From the NCBI RefSeq assembly GCF_000183135.1, contig NC_014734.1, forward strand, positions 1,364,001 to 1,428,000: DNA of 64,000 nucleotides. The letters run 5' to 3'. The position numbers and the translations under genes are program-made. Below, piece after piece: positions 35,251 to 43,122 of this stretch. The notes under the pieces are model-generated. The model saw nothing but the letters and a program-made list of their open reading frames with translations. It had not been told where the DNA came from and searched no databases. Source of the DNA: Paludibacter propionicigenes WB4 (GTDB taxonomy: Bacteria; Bacteroidota; Bacteroidia; Bacteroidales; Paludibacteraceae). Within the stretch, counting starts at the first letter, position 1. Each line of letters opens with the position of its first letter.

Positions 35251-36238
35251 TCAAAACCGTTGCACCCCACGAATATCCGACTCCAAAACCGGCAATCAGT
35301 ATATTTCCTTTTAATTTGCCTTCCTTTTGAGCTTCACACAGAGCAATAGGAATAGTAGAAGAAACCGTATTACCAACCGTTTCGAGGAAGAAAAAGAATT
35401 TATCCGGCTCTATCTCAATTAGTTTTCGCAAGTAATTCATCATATACTTATTAGCCTGATGAAAAACAAATAAGTTTATGTCGTCTTTCGATAGTTGATT
35501 TTTAGCCAGCACTTCATCTACCAAAACAGGAACGGCTTCGGAGGTAAAATTAAATATCTCCCCGCCATTCATATACAAATAATCCGACGAACTCGGATTT
35601 CCTGCTTCGTCAAAGGTCATTTCATTTAAATCTTTTGCATGGCGTAATCCTCCATTTTTGACTATCAGGTTCTCGGCTCCACGGCCATCGGTACCAAGGC
35701 TGAAGTTTTCAATAGATGCAAAACCATCGGTTGAAATCAACGTTGCAGCCGAAGCATCGCCAAAAATAGTTCGGTTTCCTTTATCACTTGGGTGAATATG
35801 TTTTGAATAAGTCTCTGCAGTGAGCAACAATACATTCTTGGCAATTCCACCGGCTATCAGACCCTTGGCCAACGATAGTCCGTAAACAAAACCCGAACAA
35901 CCCAGATTAAAGTCCAACGCACCACACGAAGTTGACAAGCCCAACCGATTTTGAATCAGACAGGCAGAAGTTGGCAAGTAATAATCAGGACTTTGCGTGC
36001 AAAGAAGAATAAAGTCAATCGTTGAACGGTCAATGGCATGCTCGGCAAAAAGCTTTTCGGCTGCCTGAGTTGCCATGTCGGAAGCTGTTTCATTATCCGA
36101 AGCAATGTGTCGTTCATGTACTCCTACTTTTCCTGCTACTTTTTCTACCGTCCATTCGGGAAATTCCTTTACCAAATCTTCATTTGTAACTACTTTCTCG
36201 GGTAAAAAGTAGGATATGGCTTTTATATATGATTTCAT
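35228..36238 (-). CDS. FabH-like 3-oxoacyl-ACP synthase III
   Basis: A ketoacyl synthase III that would condense an acyl-CoA (or acyl-ACP) with malonyl-ACP. The complete catalytic triad is visible: C114 in DFNLGCSGFVYG, H260 in FVFHQANKYM and N290 in ETVGNTVSSTIP. The length of 336 residues is normal. It lies with an acyl carrier protein, an SDR reductase and a NeuD-like acyltransferase in one direction, so it is likely dedicated to making the acyl group of a sugar rather than to bulk fatty acid synthesis. The 123-bp gap to the SDR gene holds a GGGG-rich repeat. Confidence 0.9.
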   Translation of the reverse strand: MKSYIKAISYFLPEKVVTNEDLVKEFPEWTVEKVAGKVGVHERHIASDNETASDMATQAAEKLFAEHAIDRSTIDFILLCTQSPDYYLPTSACLIQNRLGLSTSCGALDFNLGCSGFVYGLSLAKGLIAGGIAKNVLLLTAETYSKHIHPSDKGNRTIFGDASAATLISTDGFASIENFSLGTDGRGAENLIVKNGGLRHAKDLNEMTFDEAGNPSSSDYLYMNGGEIFNFTSEAVPVLVDEVLAKNQLSKDDINLFVFHQANKYMMNYLRKLIEIEPDKFFFFLETVGNTVSSTIPIALCEAQKEGKLKGNILIAGFGVGYSWGATVLKAVSSKQ

Positions 36239-36253
36239 TATTTAATTGTTTAA

Positions 36254-36361
36254 ACAACCCCTAGCCCCATAAAGGGAGAATAGGTTCGTTTCATTCTGAA
36301 TTTACACGCAAATTTTACTGTACCAAAACTGCATCATGAAGCCCCTTCAGGGGTTTGGGGT
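36254..36361. repeat. GGGG-rich interspersed repeat with inverted ends
   Basis: The gap between the SDR and FabH-like genes begins with AACCCCTAGCCCCATAAAGG and ends with GCCCCTTCAGGGGTTTGGGG, which are inverted relative to each other. The first part matches the repeat inside the GT2 gene at 13673-13737. Confidence 0.7.
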
Positions 36362-37105
36362 CTATTGCAACGTATAACCTCCATCAATGAGTAAGCTGGT
36401 ACCAGTCATCCATTGGGTTGCGTCCGACAATAGATATGTAGCTGCATAAGCCACTTCTTCGGGCTTACCGTAACGTTTTAGCGGATATTTCAATCTGTCT
36501 TTCTCCAGTTCTTCTTCGCCAATACTTCCCGCTTTCAATAAATCGGTTTCTATCATACCGGGATTAATACAGTTGGCACGAATACCTCGTGGAGATAGTT
36601 CCAATGCCACAGCTTTCATAAAGCCGGTCAATGAACTCTTCGAAGCTGCATAGATGGAACTGCCGATATAAGCACAATTATTACCATTTATGGACGAAAT
36701 ATACACCAACGAAGCACCTTTGTTTAGCTTCTTATGCTGCAATACCAAACGCGTTAAATGAACAGGAACCAATGTGTTGGTTTGAAAAATATCATTTACA
36801 TCGTTTTCTTCGGTCAACTGAAGTACCAGGGGGTTTGCAATACCGGCATTGTTTACCAATCCATCAATCTTGGGCAACGATTCCACCAGCTTTTCCATTT
36901 CCGGAAGATTAGTCAGGTCGGCAGCAATTTGCAGATGTCCATCTCCTTCAAGCATGGAAACCGTTTCCGACAAACGGGATTCGTTACGCCCTGTAACAAT
37001 AAGAGTCGCTCCCATTTGCGAACAAACAACAGCGATGGCTCTTCCTATACCCGACGATGCACCGGTTACTAAAATAGTTTTGCCTGCTAATGAAAACGGA
37101 TTCAT
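36362..37105 (-). CDS. SDR family oxidoreductase (FabG-like)
   Basis: A short-chain dehydrogenase/reductase, probably reducing a 3-oxoacyl-ACP to the 3-hydroxyacyl-ACP with NADPH. It has the cofactor motif TGASSGIG near residues 14-21, LVNNAGIANP, the catalytic serine in YISSINGNN and the catalytic pair in YAASKSSLTGF, then NCINPGMIET. The ATG at 37105 is chosen because it lies one base after the stop of the acyl carrier protein gene; the frame itself runs to 37135 over that gene. Family members with a C-terminal LIDGGYTLQ ending are usual. A sugar-reductase role is possible, but the ACP neighbour favours 3-oxoacyl reduction. Confidence 0.9.
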   Translation of the reverse strand: MNPFSLAGKTILVTGASSGIGRAIAVVCSQMGATLIVTGRNESRLSETVSMLEGDGHLQIAADLTNLPEMEKLVESLPKIDGLVNNAGIANPLVLQLTEENDVNDIFQTNTLVPVHLTRLVLQHKKLNKGASLVYISSINGNNCAYIGSSIYAASKSSLTGFMKAVALELSPRGIRANCINPGMIETDLLKAGSIGEEELEKDRLKYPLKRYGKPEEVAYAATYLLSDATQWMTGTSLLIDGGYTLQ

Positions 37106-37106
37106 C

Positions 37107-37340
37107 TTAGCTAAGTTTGGATTGTACCAGATCAAATAATTCCTGAACGGTATTGGTTGGTTTCATTTCCTCCGGTTTTAGCACTACCGAGTACTTTTTC
37201 CCAATCATATTCAAAATGGCCAAAGCATTCAACGACGACCATTCATCTAATTCTCTGAAACGGGTTTCGAGTGTGAATTCAGAAGCATCTGTATCATCAA
37301 ATTGTGCGGCAAAGTTTTTTATAAATTCGTTAGCGTCCAT
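37107..37340 (-). CDS. Acyl carrier protein
   Basis: A 77-residue acyl carrier protein. The phosphopantetheine site is the serine in EWSSLNAL (S36 by position relative to the usual DSL), followed by the acidic helix with PEEMKPTNTVQELFDLV. It differs clearly from a housekeeping ACP, which starts with a typical MSDIxxRVKxIIVEKL segment. It carries the acyl intermediates between the FabH-like synthase, the SDR reductase and the acyltransferase. The stop lies one base before the start of the SDR gene, so the two are coupled. Confidence 0.88.
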   Translation of the reverse strand: MDANEFIKNFAAQFDDTDASEFTLETRFRELDEWSSLNALAILNMIGKKYSVVLKPEEMKPTNTVQELFDLVQSKLS

Positions 37341-37379
37341 TTTATGTTCGTTTAAATATAGTTTGTTGTATATGTTTTA

Positions 37380-38057
37380 TCAAATAAAATCCTGAATCAG
37401 ATTATTCGGATCAGGTGTAAGCGGGGTCGATTTTGTCAGAAAAGAACTTCCGTTTTTGGTGTTTTTTAGCAAAACAGATCCGGCGCCCAGTATATTTTGC
37501 TCTCCTATAGTAGTTTTATCTTTTATCACCGCACTCATGCCAATAAAAGTGTTTCTCTTGATTGTGCAAAAACCTCCTATCATAACATTCGATGTCAGAA
37601 AGCAGTTCTCTTCAATTACAGAATCATGCCCGATTCTATTTCCCACATTAACTATAACGTTATCGCCAATTTTTACGTTTTGCATAAAAATGTTGCCTTC
37701 CATAATAAAGCTGTTTTCACCTACCTGCAAATCATTCCAGTATGAGTTTCGCGAACAAAGATAGCTAATCAAATGGTAACCTTTTTCTTTAGCCTCTCTG
37801 AATTTCAGTTCGCGTGTGGAGTTTAGTTTATGATACCCAATGGCAATAAACATAGCGTACTCACTTGGCGGATAAACTTCATCCACTTTTTCAAAATCAA
37901 CCACCGGAAGATTTAAAAAAGTCTTTGTTTTATTATATTCTGCGTTAACCGTATAGGCTACAATTTCAAAGTCCGAATCATTCTTCAGATAAAAGCTTAC
38001 CTGACTGGCAAAATCGCTGACACCAAAAATAATAATCTTTTTATAATCCTTTTTCAT
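37380..38057 (-). CDS. NeuD-family sugar O/N-acyltransferase (left-handed beta-helix)
   Basis: An acyltransferase of the NeuD/PglD group. The N-terminal Rossmann-like part starts IIIFGVSDFASQVSFYL, which binds the nucleotide sugar in characterised members. From about residue 105 there are hexapeptide repeats: FIMEGNIFMQNVKIGDNVIV, IGHDSVIEENCFLTSNVMIG, then IGMSAVIKDKTTIGEQNILG. The cofactor in PglD is acetyl-CoA. Here the neighbouring acyl carrier protein suggests an acyl-ACP donor. The likely acceptor is the 4-amino sugar from the WecE-type enzyme. The histidine in GHDSV is at the position expected for catalysis. Confidence 0.88.
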   Translation of the reverse strand: MKKDYKKIIIFGVSDFASQVSFYLKNDSDFEIVAYTVNAEYNKTKTFLNLPVVDFEKVDEVYPPSEYAMFIAIGYHKLNSTRELKFREAKEKGYHLISYLCSRNSYWNDLQVGENSFIMEGNIFMQNVKIGDNVIVNVGNRIGHDSVIEENCFLTSNVMIGGFCTIKRNTFIGMSAVIKDKTTIGEQNILGAGSVLLKNTKNGSSFLTKSTPLTPDPNNLIQDFI

Positions 38058-38098
38058 CGAATAAACGCATTGCTTACTGCTTACTAAAAACTATCAAC
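38058..38098. repeat. Heptamer array
   Basis: Plus-strand units CTTACTG, CTTACTA, AAAACTA, TCAACTA fill the 40-bp gap between the acyltransferase and the GT2 gene. Confidence 0.6.
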
Positions 38099-39033
38099 TA
38101 TTTGTAAATATCTCTTACAATGAAAGTTTGTCTGTTTTTTGTTTGATTAAAGAGCTTATCAATATAAATGCCAAGAACCCCTAATGAGCTTACGATCACT
38201 CCTACGGAGAAAAGCAACGCAACAATCAAAAAGGTAAATCCTGAAAGTACAATTTCCGGGTTAATCAGTTTTTTTACCACAAAGAAAATCCCGGTGAAAA
38301 CACTCAGAGCAGAGATAAAAAAGCCGAATTTAAATAACACGATAAGCGGATAAGACGAGAATGAAGTAATAGCTTCCATACTCAATGCTATACGTTTGCC
38401 CAGCGTGTAGGTACTTTGTCCTTCCCGTTGTCCCTTTTTTATGGTTATCGGTATTTGCTTGTATCCAATCCATTGCATCATACCAGCCATAAAAATATTT
38501 TTATCGCCCATCTTAATCAACTCCTCCACATAACGGCGACTCATTAACCGTTCGGTAAGCAGATTCTCCGGAATGCGAGTATCGGTCAAACGATTAAAGA
38601 ACCCATAAAACAACCCGCCGATTGTTCTTTCAATAAAAGAACCTTTGCGCGTTTCCTGAACACCATAAATCACATCACAGCCCTGCTCTTCCTGCATTTT
38701 GTGATAAAAAGTAGGTATATGCGTTGGTGGAACTTCCAGATCGCAGTCGATCAAAAAAACATAATCACCTGTAGAATATGTCAAACCGGCCATAATAGCA
38801 TAATGATGTCCGAAGTTGCGCGACAAGTCAACAGCTACTATACTGTTGTTTTTCTCCTTTAGCTTTAAAACCTTATCCAACGATTTATCGGGAGACCCAT
38901 CGTTTACAAATACTATTTCGTAACTGCTACATTCAATTGAGGCCATTGCCTCTTCACATTGCGCTACAAAAGTATCTAGAAAGCGCTCCGATCTATATAA
39001 TGTAGTTACAATTGATAACTGTGGTTTGCTCAT
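38098..39033 (-). CDS. Polyprenyl-phosphate glycosyltransferase, GtrB/DPM1-like
   Basis: A family 2 glycosyltransferase with two C-terminal membrane helices (about residues 225-250 and 262-285), the architecture of GtrB, ArnC and DPM1 enzymes that load a sugar onto undecaprenyl phosphate. The catalytic part has LSIVTTLYRSERFLDTF, IVFVNDGSPDKS, VDLSRNFGHHYAIMAGL and the metal site FLIDCDLEVPP. A 4-bp overlap with the ATP-grasp gene upstream and the EamA flippase gene next to it suggest a lipid-linked donor route. The sugar is unknown. Confidence 0.9.
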   Translation of the reverse strand: MSKPQLSIVTTLYRSERFLDTFVAQCEEAMASIECSSYEIVFVNDGSPDKSLDKVLKLKEKNNSIVAVDLSRNFGHHYAIMAGLTYSTGDYVFLIDCDLEVPPTHIPTFYHKMQEEQGCDVIYGVQETRKGSFIERTIGGLFYGFFNRLTDTRIPENLLTERLMSRRYVEELIKMGDKNIFMAGMMQWIGYKQIPITIKKGQREGQSTYTLGKRIALSMEAITSFSSYPLIVLFKFGFFISALSVFTGIFFVVKKLINPEIVLSGFTFLIVALLFSVGVIVSSLGVLGIYIDKLFNQTKNRQTFIVRDIYK

Positions 39034-40139
39034 ATTCTAAAACGTTTTTCGGCTTGATAAATAAAATATCCACTTCGGTCGGCACTACACTGAATGGCAT
39101 GAAGCGTCGTATCTGTTATTTCTGATTCGATAATTTCTTTGTATTTCTCCGGATGCTGAATTACGGGCAATAGATGCTCGGTTTCCTTACAAAGGAAATA
39201 AACTCCCGCTGCTTGCTGATTATGCAAATGAGGCTCTTCAAACTCTCCCAACGCAATATCAATGACTCCTTGTACAAAGTCATATCCGGTAGACAGTTTT
39301 ACTAAATGCGACCCGATAAAATCACCGCCCATCCTGGCTCCTACTTCAATGGCAAAAACCTCACCGGCACTGGTTATTTTAAATTCAGCATGACTGGCAC
39401 CATAATTTATTTTCAGAGCAGCCAGTGCTTTGAGTGTTTCCGACTTTATTTTTTTTTGTATCTCCGGACTCAACAAACTGGGTTGATGATGCTCCAACTC
39501 TACAAAATACGGTTCTTCGGTTGTCACCTTATCGGTAATAGCCAGGATATAATGTTTCCCTTCCCACGAAATACTTTCGACACTCACCTCCGATCCTGAA
39601 ACATATTCTTCTACAATTGCGTGATGTGTAAACGATTCCTTTTGAGCTCGTTTTATAGCTTCGGGTAAATCTGCCGGGTCTTCAATCTTTTTTACACCAC
39701 GGCTACCCGAACGATCTGTTGGTTTAACGATTAAAGGGTAACGAAAGTTTTCTACCGTATAATTTTCATCCGCAATAACAAAGCGTGGTGATGAAACCGA
39801 AAAATCGGCAAACCGACGACGCATCATATATTTATCGGTTGCAGCTAATGCATCTTCAAAATCATTCGCAATTAATCCCATTTCGCGCGCAACAAAACAA
39901 ACCGTCGGCACGGCAGCGTCAGAAGCAATGGTGGTAATTCCATTGATATGTACTTGTTGGCAAACTTTAAGTATTTCTTCTTTGTCAAGAATGGAAATAG
40001 GATAAAAATAATTGGCAACATCTTTACATACTGCACCATCTTCCCAGGCGAAGCAATGTGTTTCAATACCCATTTCAGCAGCCTTTTGCACAAGGGGTAA
40101 CTGCAAATAGCTTGCTCCAATAATAGCTAATTTCTTCAT
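39030..40139 (-). CDS. ATP-grasp family ligase
   Basis: A 369-residue ATP-grasp protein related to carbamoyl-phosphate-synthase-like and D-Ala ligase-like enzymes. It joins a carboxylate to an amine or thiol using ATP. It starts KKLAIIGASYLQLPLVQKA, with YPLIVKPTDRSGSRGVKKIE for ATP binding (near residues 132-152) and EFKITSAGEVFAIEVGARMG for the metal site. The exact carboxylate and acceptor are not visible. It lies between the flippase and the GtrB-like gene, with a 1-bp and a 4-bp junction, so it acts in the same pathway. It may amidate or aminoacylate a sugar. Confidence 0.88.
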   Translation of the reverse strand: MKKLAIIGASYLQLPLVQKAAEMGIETHCFAWEDGAVCKDVANYFYPISILDKEEILKVCQQVHINGITTIASDAAVPTVCFVAREMGLIANDFEDALAATDKYMMRRRFADFSVSSPRFVIADENYTVENFRYPLIVKPTDRSGSRGVKKIEDPADLPEAIKRAQKESFTHHAIVEEYVSGSEVSVESISWEGKHYILAITDKVTTEEPYFVELEHHQPSLLSPEIQKKIKSETLKALAALKINYGASHAEFKITSAGEVFAIEVGARMGGDFIGSHLVKLSTGYDFVQGVIDIALGEFEEPHLHNQQAAGVYFLCKETEHLLPVIQHPEKYKEIIESEITDTTLHAIQCSADRSGYFIYQAEKRFRI

Positions 40140-40140
40140 A

Positions 40141-40509
40141 TCAAAATCTAACGGTAACTATCAATCCTATAATGATTAGTCCCAGACCTACCACTTTCCC
40201 GATCGTAAATGTTTCGCCTAATAGCCACACACCCAGCAAAAAAACGATTGCAGGAGCCAGACTCATAAACGGATAAGCTTCGGTGATTTGGAACTTAGTC
40301 ATAGCCATAGACCAACAAACCGAAGCTATAAAAGCCGAGAGAAAACCGGAAAAAATAAATGGATCAAGCAAAAATTTGGTGTATGAAACCACCATATCCC
40401 AAATACCTGTGTGAGGCATGGTCCAGTTCAATTTCAGAATTCTCCACTTGAGGATCATTTGTCCGTAAACGGTAAAAAAAAGTGTTGCAAATATATATAG
40501 GTAACGCAT
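40141..40509 (-). CDS. Small EamA-type transporter (flippase-like, four membrane helices)
   Basis: A 122-residue protein with four hydrophobic helices, the fold of one EamA half, as in the ArnE/ArnF and SMR transporters. The final helices contain ITEAYPFMSLAPAIVFLLGV and GLGLIIIGLIVTV. ArnE/F proteins flip an undecaprenyl-phosphate-linked aminoarabinose across the membrane. The adjacent GtrB-like enzyme would make such a lipid-linked sugar, so a flippase role is well supported by context. It stops 1 bp before the ATP-grasp gene. Confidence 0.82.
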   Translation of the reverse strand: MRYLYIFATLFFTVYGQMILKWRILKLNWTMPHTGIWDMVVSYTKFLLDPFIFSGFLSAFIASVCWSMAMTKFQITEAYPFMSLAPAIVFLLGVWLLGETFTIGKVVGLGLIIIGLIVTVRF

Positions 40510-40624
40510 AAATGTGTTTATTGTGAGGTGGAATGTGTAAAGTGTAAAGTAAAATTAAGAGTTTAATTGCTTTTGATAGGCAGCTTTCACCCCACTCAAT
40601 TTTTTTGCTATCATATCAATAAAA

Positions 40625-41461
40625 TCAAACAGTATCCATAAATGAGCGTTGCACTTTATTAAATACAACTATGCCAATAGCCAAAAGAACAACCATAAAG
40701 CCAAAACTGTAGCCCAATTGAGCCCAACTAAATGTTCCGACTCCCATGGTGCCATATTTAAAGGTTTCCACCAGCGATGTTACCGGATTTAAAGCCATAA
40801 TCCATTGACGTTTTGGCGACATCGTGCTCAACGGATAAATGATCGGAGTGGCATACATCCAGAGTTGAACAATAAAAGTAAACAGTATCGTCAAATCCCT
40901 GTATTTGGTAGTCATGGATGAAATAATAATTCCAAAGCCCAATGACAAACCAGCCAACATAATAATTACCAACGGTAGAAGCAGAATATATATATTGGGA
41001 GCAACATGCACCCCCATAATCAGATAATAAATATAAACCACTACAAAAAGCAAAAACTGAATACCCATCCGTACCAAATTAGAGGCCACAGTAGAAAGCG
41101 GCACAATCATCCTCGGAAAATAAACTTTTCCAAATATTCCCTGATTGGCCGTGAAGGTTGAAGACGTTTTATTCAAACAATCGGAAAAATACTGCCAGCA
41201 AACTATACCCGCCAGATAGAACATGGGCTGCGGCAAGCCATCGGTCGATATACCTGCAATACCACCGAAGACAATCATATACATCACAGTCGTTAAAGCT
41301 GGTTGAATGAAGAACCAGGCAGGCCCAAGGATTGTTTGCTTGTATTGCGTAATAATATCGCGCTTTACAAACATGGAAAACAAATCACGATACTGCCAGA
41401 TTTCTTTAAAATCGACTTCTAAAAGCTTATTTTGTGGCTTTATAATTGTGTTAAATTCCAT
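40625..41461 (-). CDS. wzm: Polysaccharide ABC exporter permease
   Basis: The membrane part of the Wzm-Wzt exporter (ABC-2 type, PF01061). It begins with the amphipathic KEIWQYRDLFSMFVKRDI segment typical of Wzm/TagG/KpsM, then ILGPAWFFIQPALTTVMYMI and five further helices, with the conserved ATPIIYPLS segment and NPVTSLVETFKYG near the end. It is the first gene of the whole minus-strand polysaccharide region and has a promoter about 100 bp upstream. The ATPase partner is 10 kb downstream. No UpxY-type antiterminator gene precedes it in the visible sequence. Confidence 0.93.
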   Translation of the reverse strand: MEFNTIIKPQNKLLEVDFKEIWQYRDLFSMFVKRDIITQYKQTILGPAWFFIQPALTTVMYMIVFGGIAGISTDGLPQPMFYLAGIVCWQYFSDCLNKTSSTFTANQGIFGKVYFPRMIVPLSTVASNLVRMGIQFLLFVVVYIYYLIMGVHVAPNIYILLLPLVIIMLAGLSLGFGIIISSMTTKYRDLTILFTFIVQLWMYATPIIYPLSTMSPKRQWIMALNPVTSLVETFKYGTMGVGTFSWAQLGYSFGFMVVLLAIGIVVFNKVQRSFMDTV

Positions 41462-41560
41462 TTAAAATTAATCTTTAGCAATAAAATTAAGTCGACAAAA
41501 AAGGTACAATACTTTTTATCAGACAACTACATTGTTTTAGCTCAGTAATTTATTATAATG

Positions 41561-41568
41561 CAAAAGTA
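41561..41568 (-). promoter_or_regulatory. -7 promoter box of the polysaccharide locus
   Basis: On the minus strand TACTTTTG fits the Bacteroidetes TAnnTTTG box and would give a leader of about 90 nt before wzm. No good -33 TTTG box is seen upstream. The 296-bp divergent gap 41462-41757 also holds the mtaB promoter. Confidence 0.5.
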
Positions 41569-41726
41569 GTATTTTTTTAATGTGTATTACTAATAAATAC
41601 AGATTTTAAACAGTTCTCATAGTAATCAAAAACCCAAAACCAACAGATTAGTGCTGTTTATTTTAACTTACGTATTTGATAAATACCTACATTAGAGCAT
41701 GGCATTTACAATCTATTGTTTTTTGT

Positions 41727-41734
41727 TACCTTTG
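41727..41734 (+). promoter_or_regulatory. -7 promoter box of mtaB
   Basis: TACCTTTG, followed by GCACC, is a good TAnnTTTG box 24 bp upstream of the ATG at 41758. Transcription would begin near 41741, so the longer frame starting at a TTG at 41716 cannot be translated in full. Confidence 0.65.
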
Positions 41735-41757
41735 CACCCGAAAACTTGTATATTAAA

Positions 41758-43068
41758 ATGATCGACAACACTATATTTAACGATAAAAAAGTAGCATTTC
41801 ACACCTTAGGCTGTAAGCTCAATTTTGCCGAGACATCGGCTATTGGCAAGCAACTTACCGACGAAGGATTTGCAAAAGTAAAAACCGGAGAACAGGCCGA
41901 TATTTGCATCATAAATACCTGCTCTGTAACCGACACGGCCGACCATAAATGCCGTCAGGCCATCAATCGTTTAAACAGACAACATCCTGATGCAATTATG
42001 ATTGTAACCGGATGTTATGCACAACTAAAACCAGAAGAAGTAGCCGCCATTGATGGGGTTGATCTAGTTCTCGGGGCTAATGAGAAGTTCAATGTCCTTG
42101 AATATATACAAAAGCTGGACGGAACTGAAAAAAGTGAGATTCATCGTTCGGAAATAAAAAGAGTGCGGGAGTTTAAACCGTCCTGCTCTCGCGACGACCG
42201 TACACGCTACTTTCTAAAGGTACAGGACGGATGCGATTACTTCTGTACCTATTGCACCATTCCTTATGCACGTGGACGTAGCCGGAATGCAACTATCCCC
42301 GAAACTGTAGCCATGGCTATGCAAGCTGTCGAAGCCGGAGCTAAAGAAATTGTACTGTCGGGCGTGAATATAGGTGATTTTGGCAAAAGCACCGGCGAAT
42401 CATTTTTTGACCTCGTAAAAGCCCTTGACACAATTCCAGCCGATGTACGGTTCAGAATATCATCTATCGAGCCTAATTTACTTACAGACGAGATAATTAC
42501 CTACATTTCTACAAGCCACCGTTTTATGCCTCATTTTCATATCCCGTTGCAATCGGGAACTAACGAGGTACTTCAACTGATGAAGCGGAAATATAACAGG
42601 GAACTGTTTGCACACAAGGTAGAGCTTATCAAAAGCCTTTTACCTCATGCATTTATCGGGGTTGATGTCATTGTGGGTGTTCGTGGTGAAACAGACGAAC
42701 TTTTTGAGCAATCCTGTCGGTTTATTGACTCACTGGATATATCGCAATTGCACGTATTCACCTATTCGGAACGTGCCGGAACGAAAATGCTCGACATAGA
42801 ATATACAGTATCACTTAACGAACGCAAACGCCGTAGCAATGTACTCCATTCTTTATCCGAGAAAAAGACAAAAGCTTTCTACCAAAATCAAGTAGGCAAT
42901 ACCTACCCTGTATTGTGGGAAAGCCGACACAACGGAGAATTTATGGTTGGTTTCAGCAGTAATTACGTAAAGGTCGAACGACAGTATGACAAAAAACTGG
43001 TTAACACCATTCAAATCGTAACTCTTGGAGAATGGAACGACGATAAGTCGGCATTAATTGGAGTTTAA
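41758..43068 (+). CDS. mtaB: tRNA t6A37 methylthiotransferase
   Basis: A radical-SAM enzyme that adds a methylthio group to t6A at position 37 of tRNAs. The N-terminal domain has TLGCKLNFAE, INTCSVTD and VTGCYAQL, whose cysteines bind one iron-sulfur cluster. The radical-SAM cluster motif is CDYFCTYCTIPYARGRSRN. A C-terminal TRAM-type domain follows. Length and motifs are those of the MtaB subgroup rather than MiaB or RimO. The ATG at 41758 is chosen over an upstream TTG because the promoter box overlaps the extra part. It is transcribed away from the polysaccharide locus and lies 54 bp before hisF. Confidence 0.94.
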   Translation: MIDNTIFNDKKVAFHTLGCKLNFAETSAIGKQLTDEGFAKVKTGEQADICIINTCSVTDTADHKCRQAINRLNRQHPDAIMIVTGCYAQLKPEEVAAIDGVDLVLGANEKFNVLEYIQKLDGTEKSEIHRSEIKRVREFKPSCSRDDRTRYFLKVQDGCDYFCTYCTIPYARGRSRNATIPETVAMAMQAVEAGAKEIVLSGVNIGDFGKSTGESFFDLVKALDTIPADVRFRISSIEPNLLTDEIITYISTSHRFMPHFHIPLQSGTNEVLQLMKRKYNRELFAHKVELIKSLLPHAFIGVDVIVGVRGETDELFEQSCRFIDSLDISQLHVFTYSERAGTKMLDIEYTVSLNERKRRSNVLHSLSEKKTKAFYQNQVGNTYPVLWESRHNGEFMVGFSSNYVKVERQYDKKLVNTIQIVTLGEWNDDKSALIGV

Positions 43069-43122
43069 TAGTCCAACTGAATCAGAGATAAATTAAGAAT
43101 TTTTAATTGTGAATCAAATAAT

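Noticed and set aside
36631-37139. Three plus-strand frames of 93-104 codons over the SDR and ACP genes
   Set aside because: They are opposite-strand shadows of two clear genes, with no family features.
41716-41757. Longer mtaB starting at a TTG
   Set aside because: The extra codons overlap the TACCTTTG promoter box; the ATG at 41758 gives the normal start.
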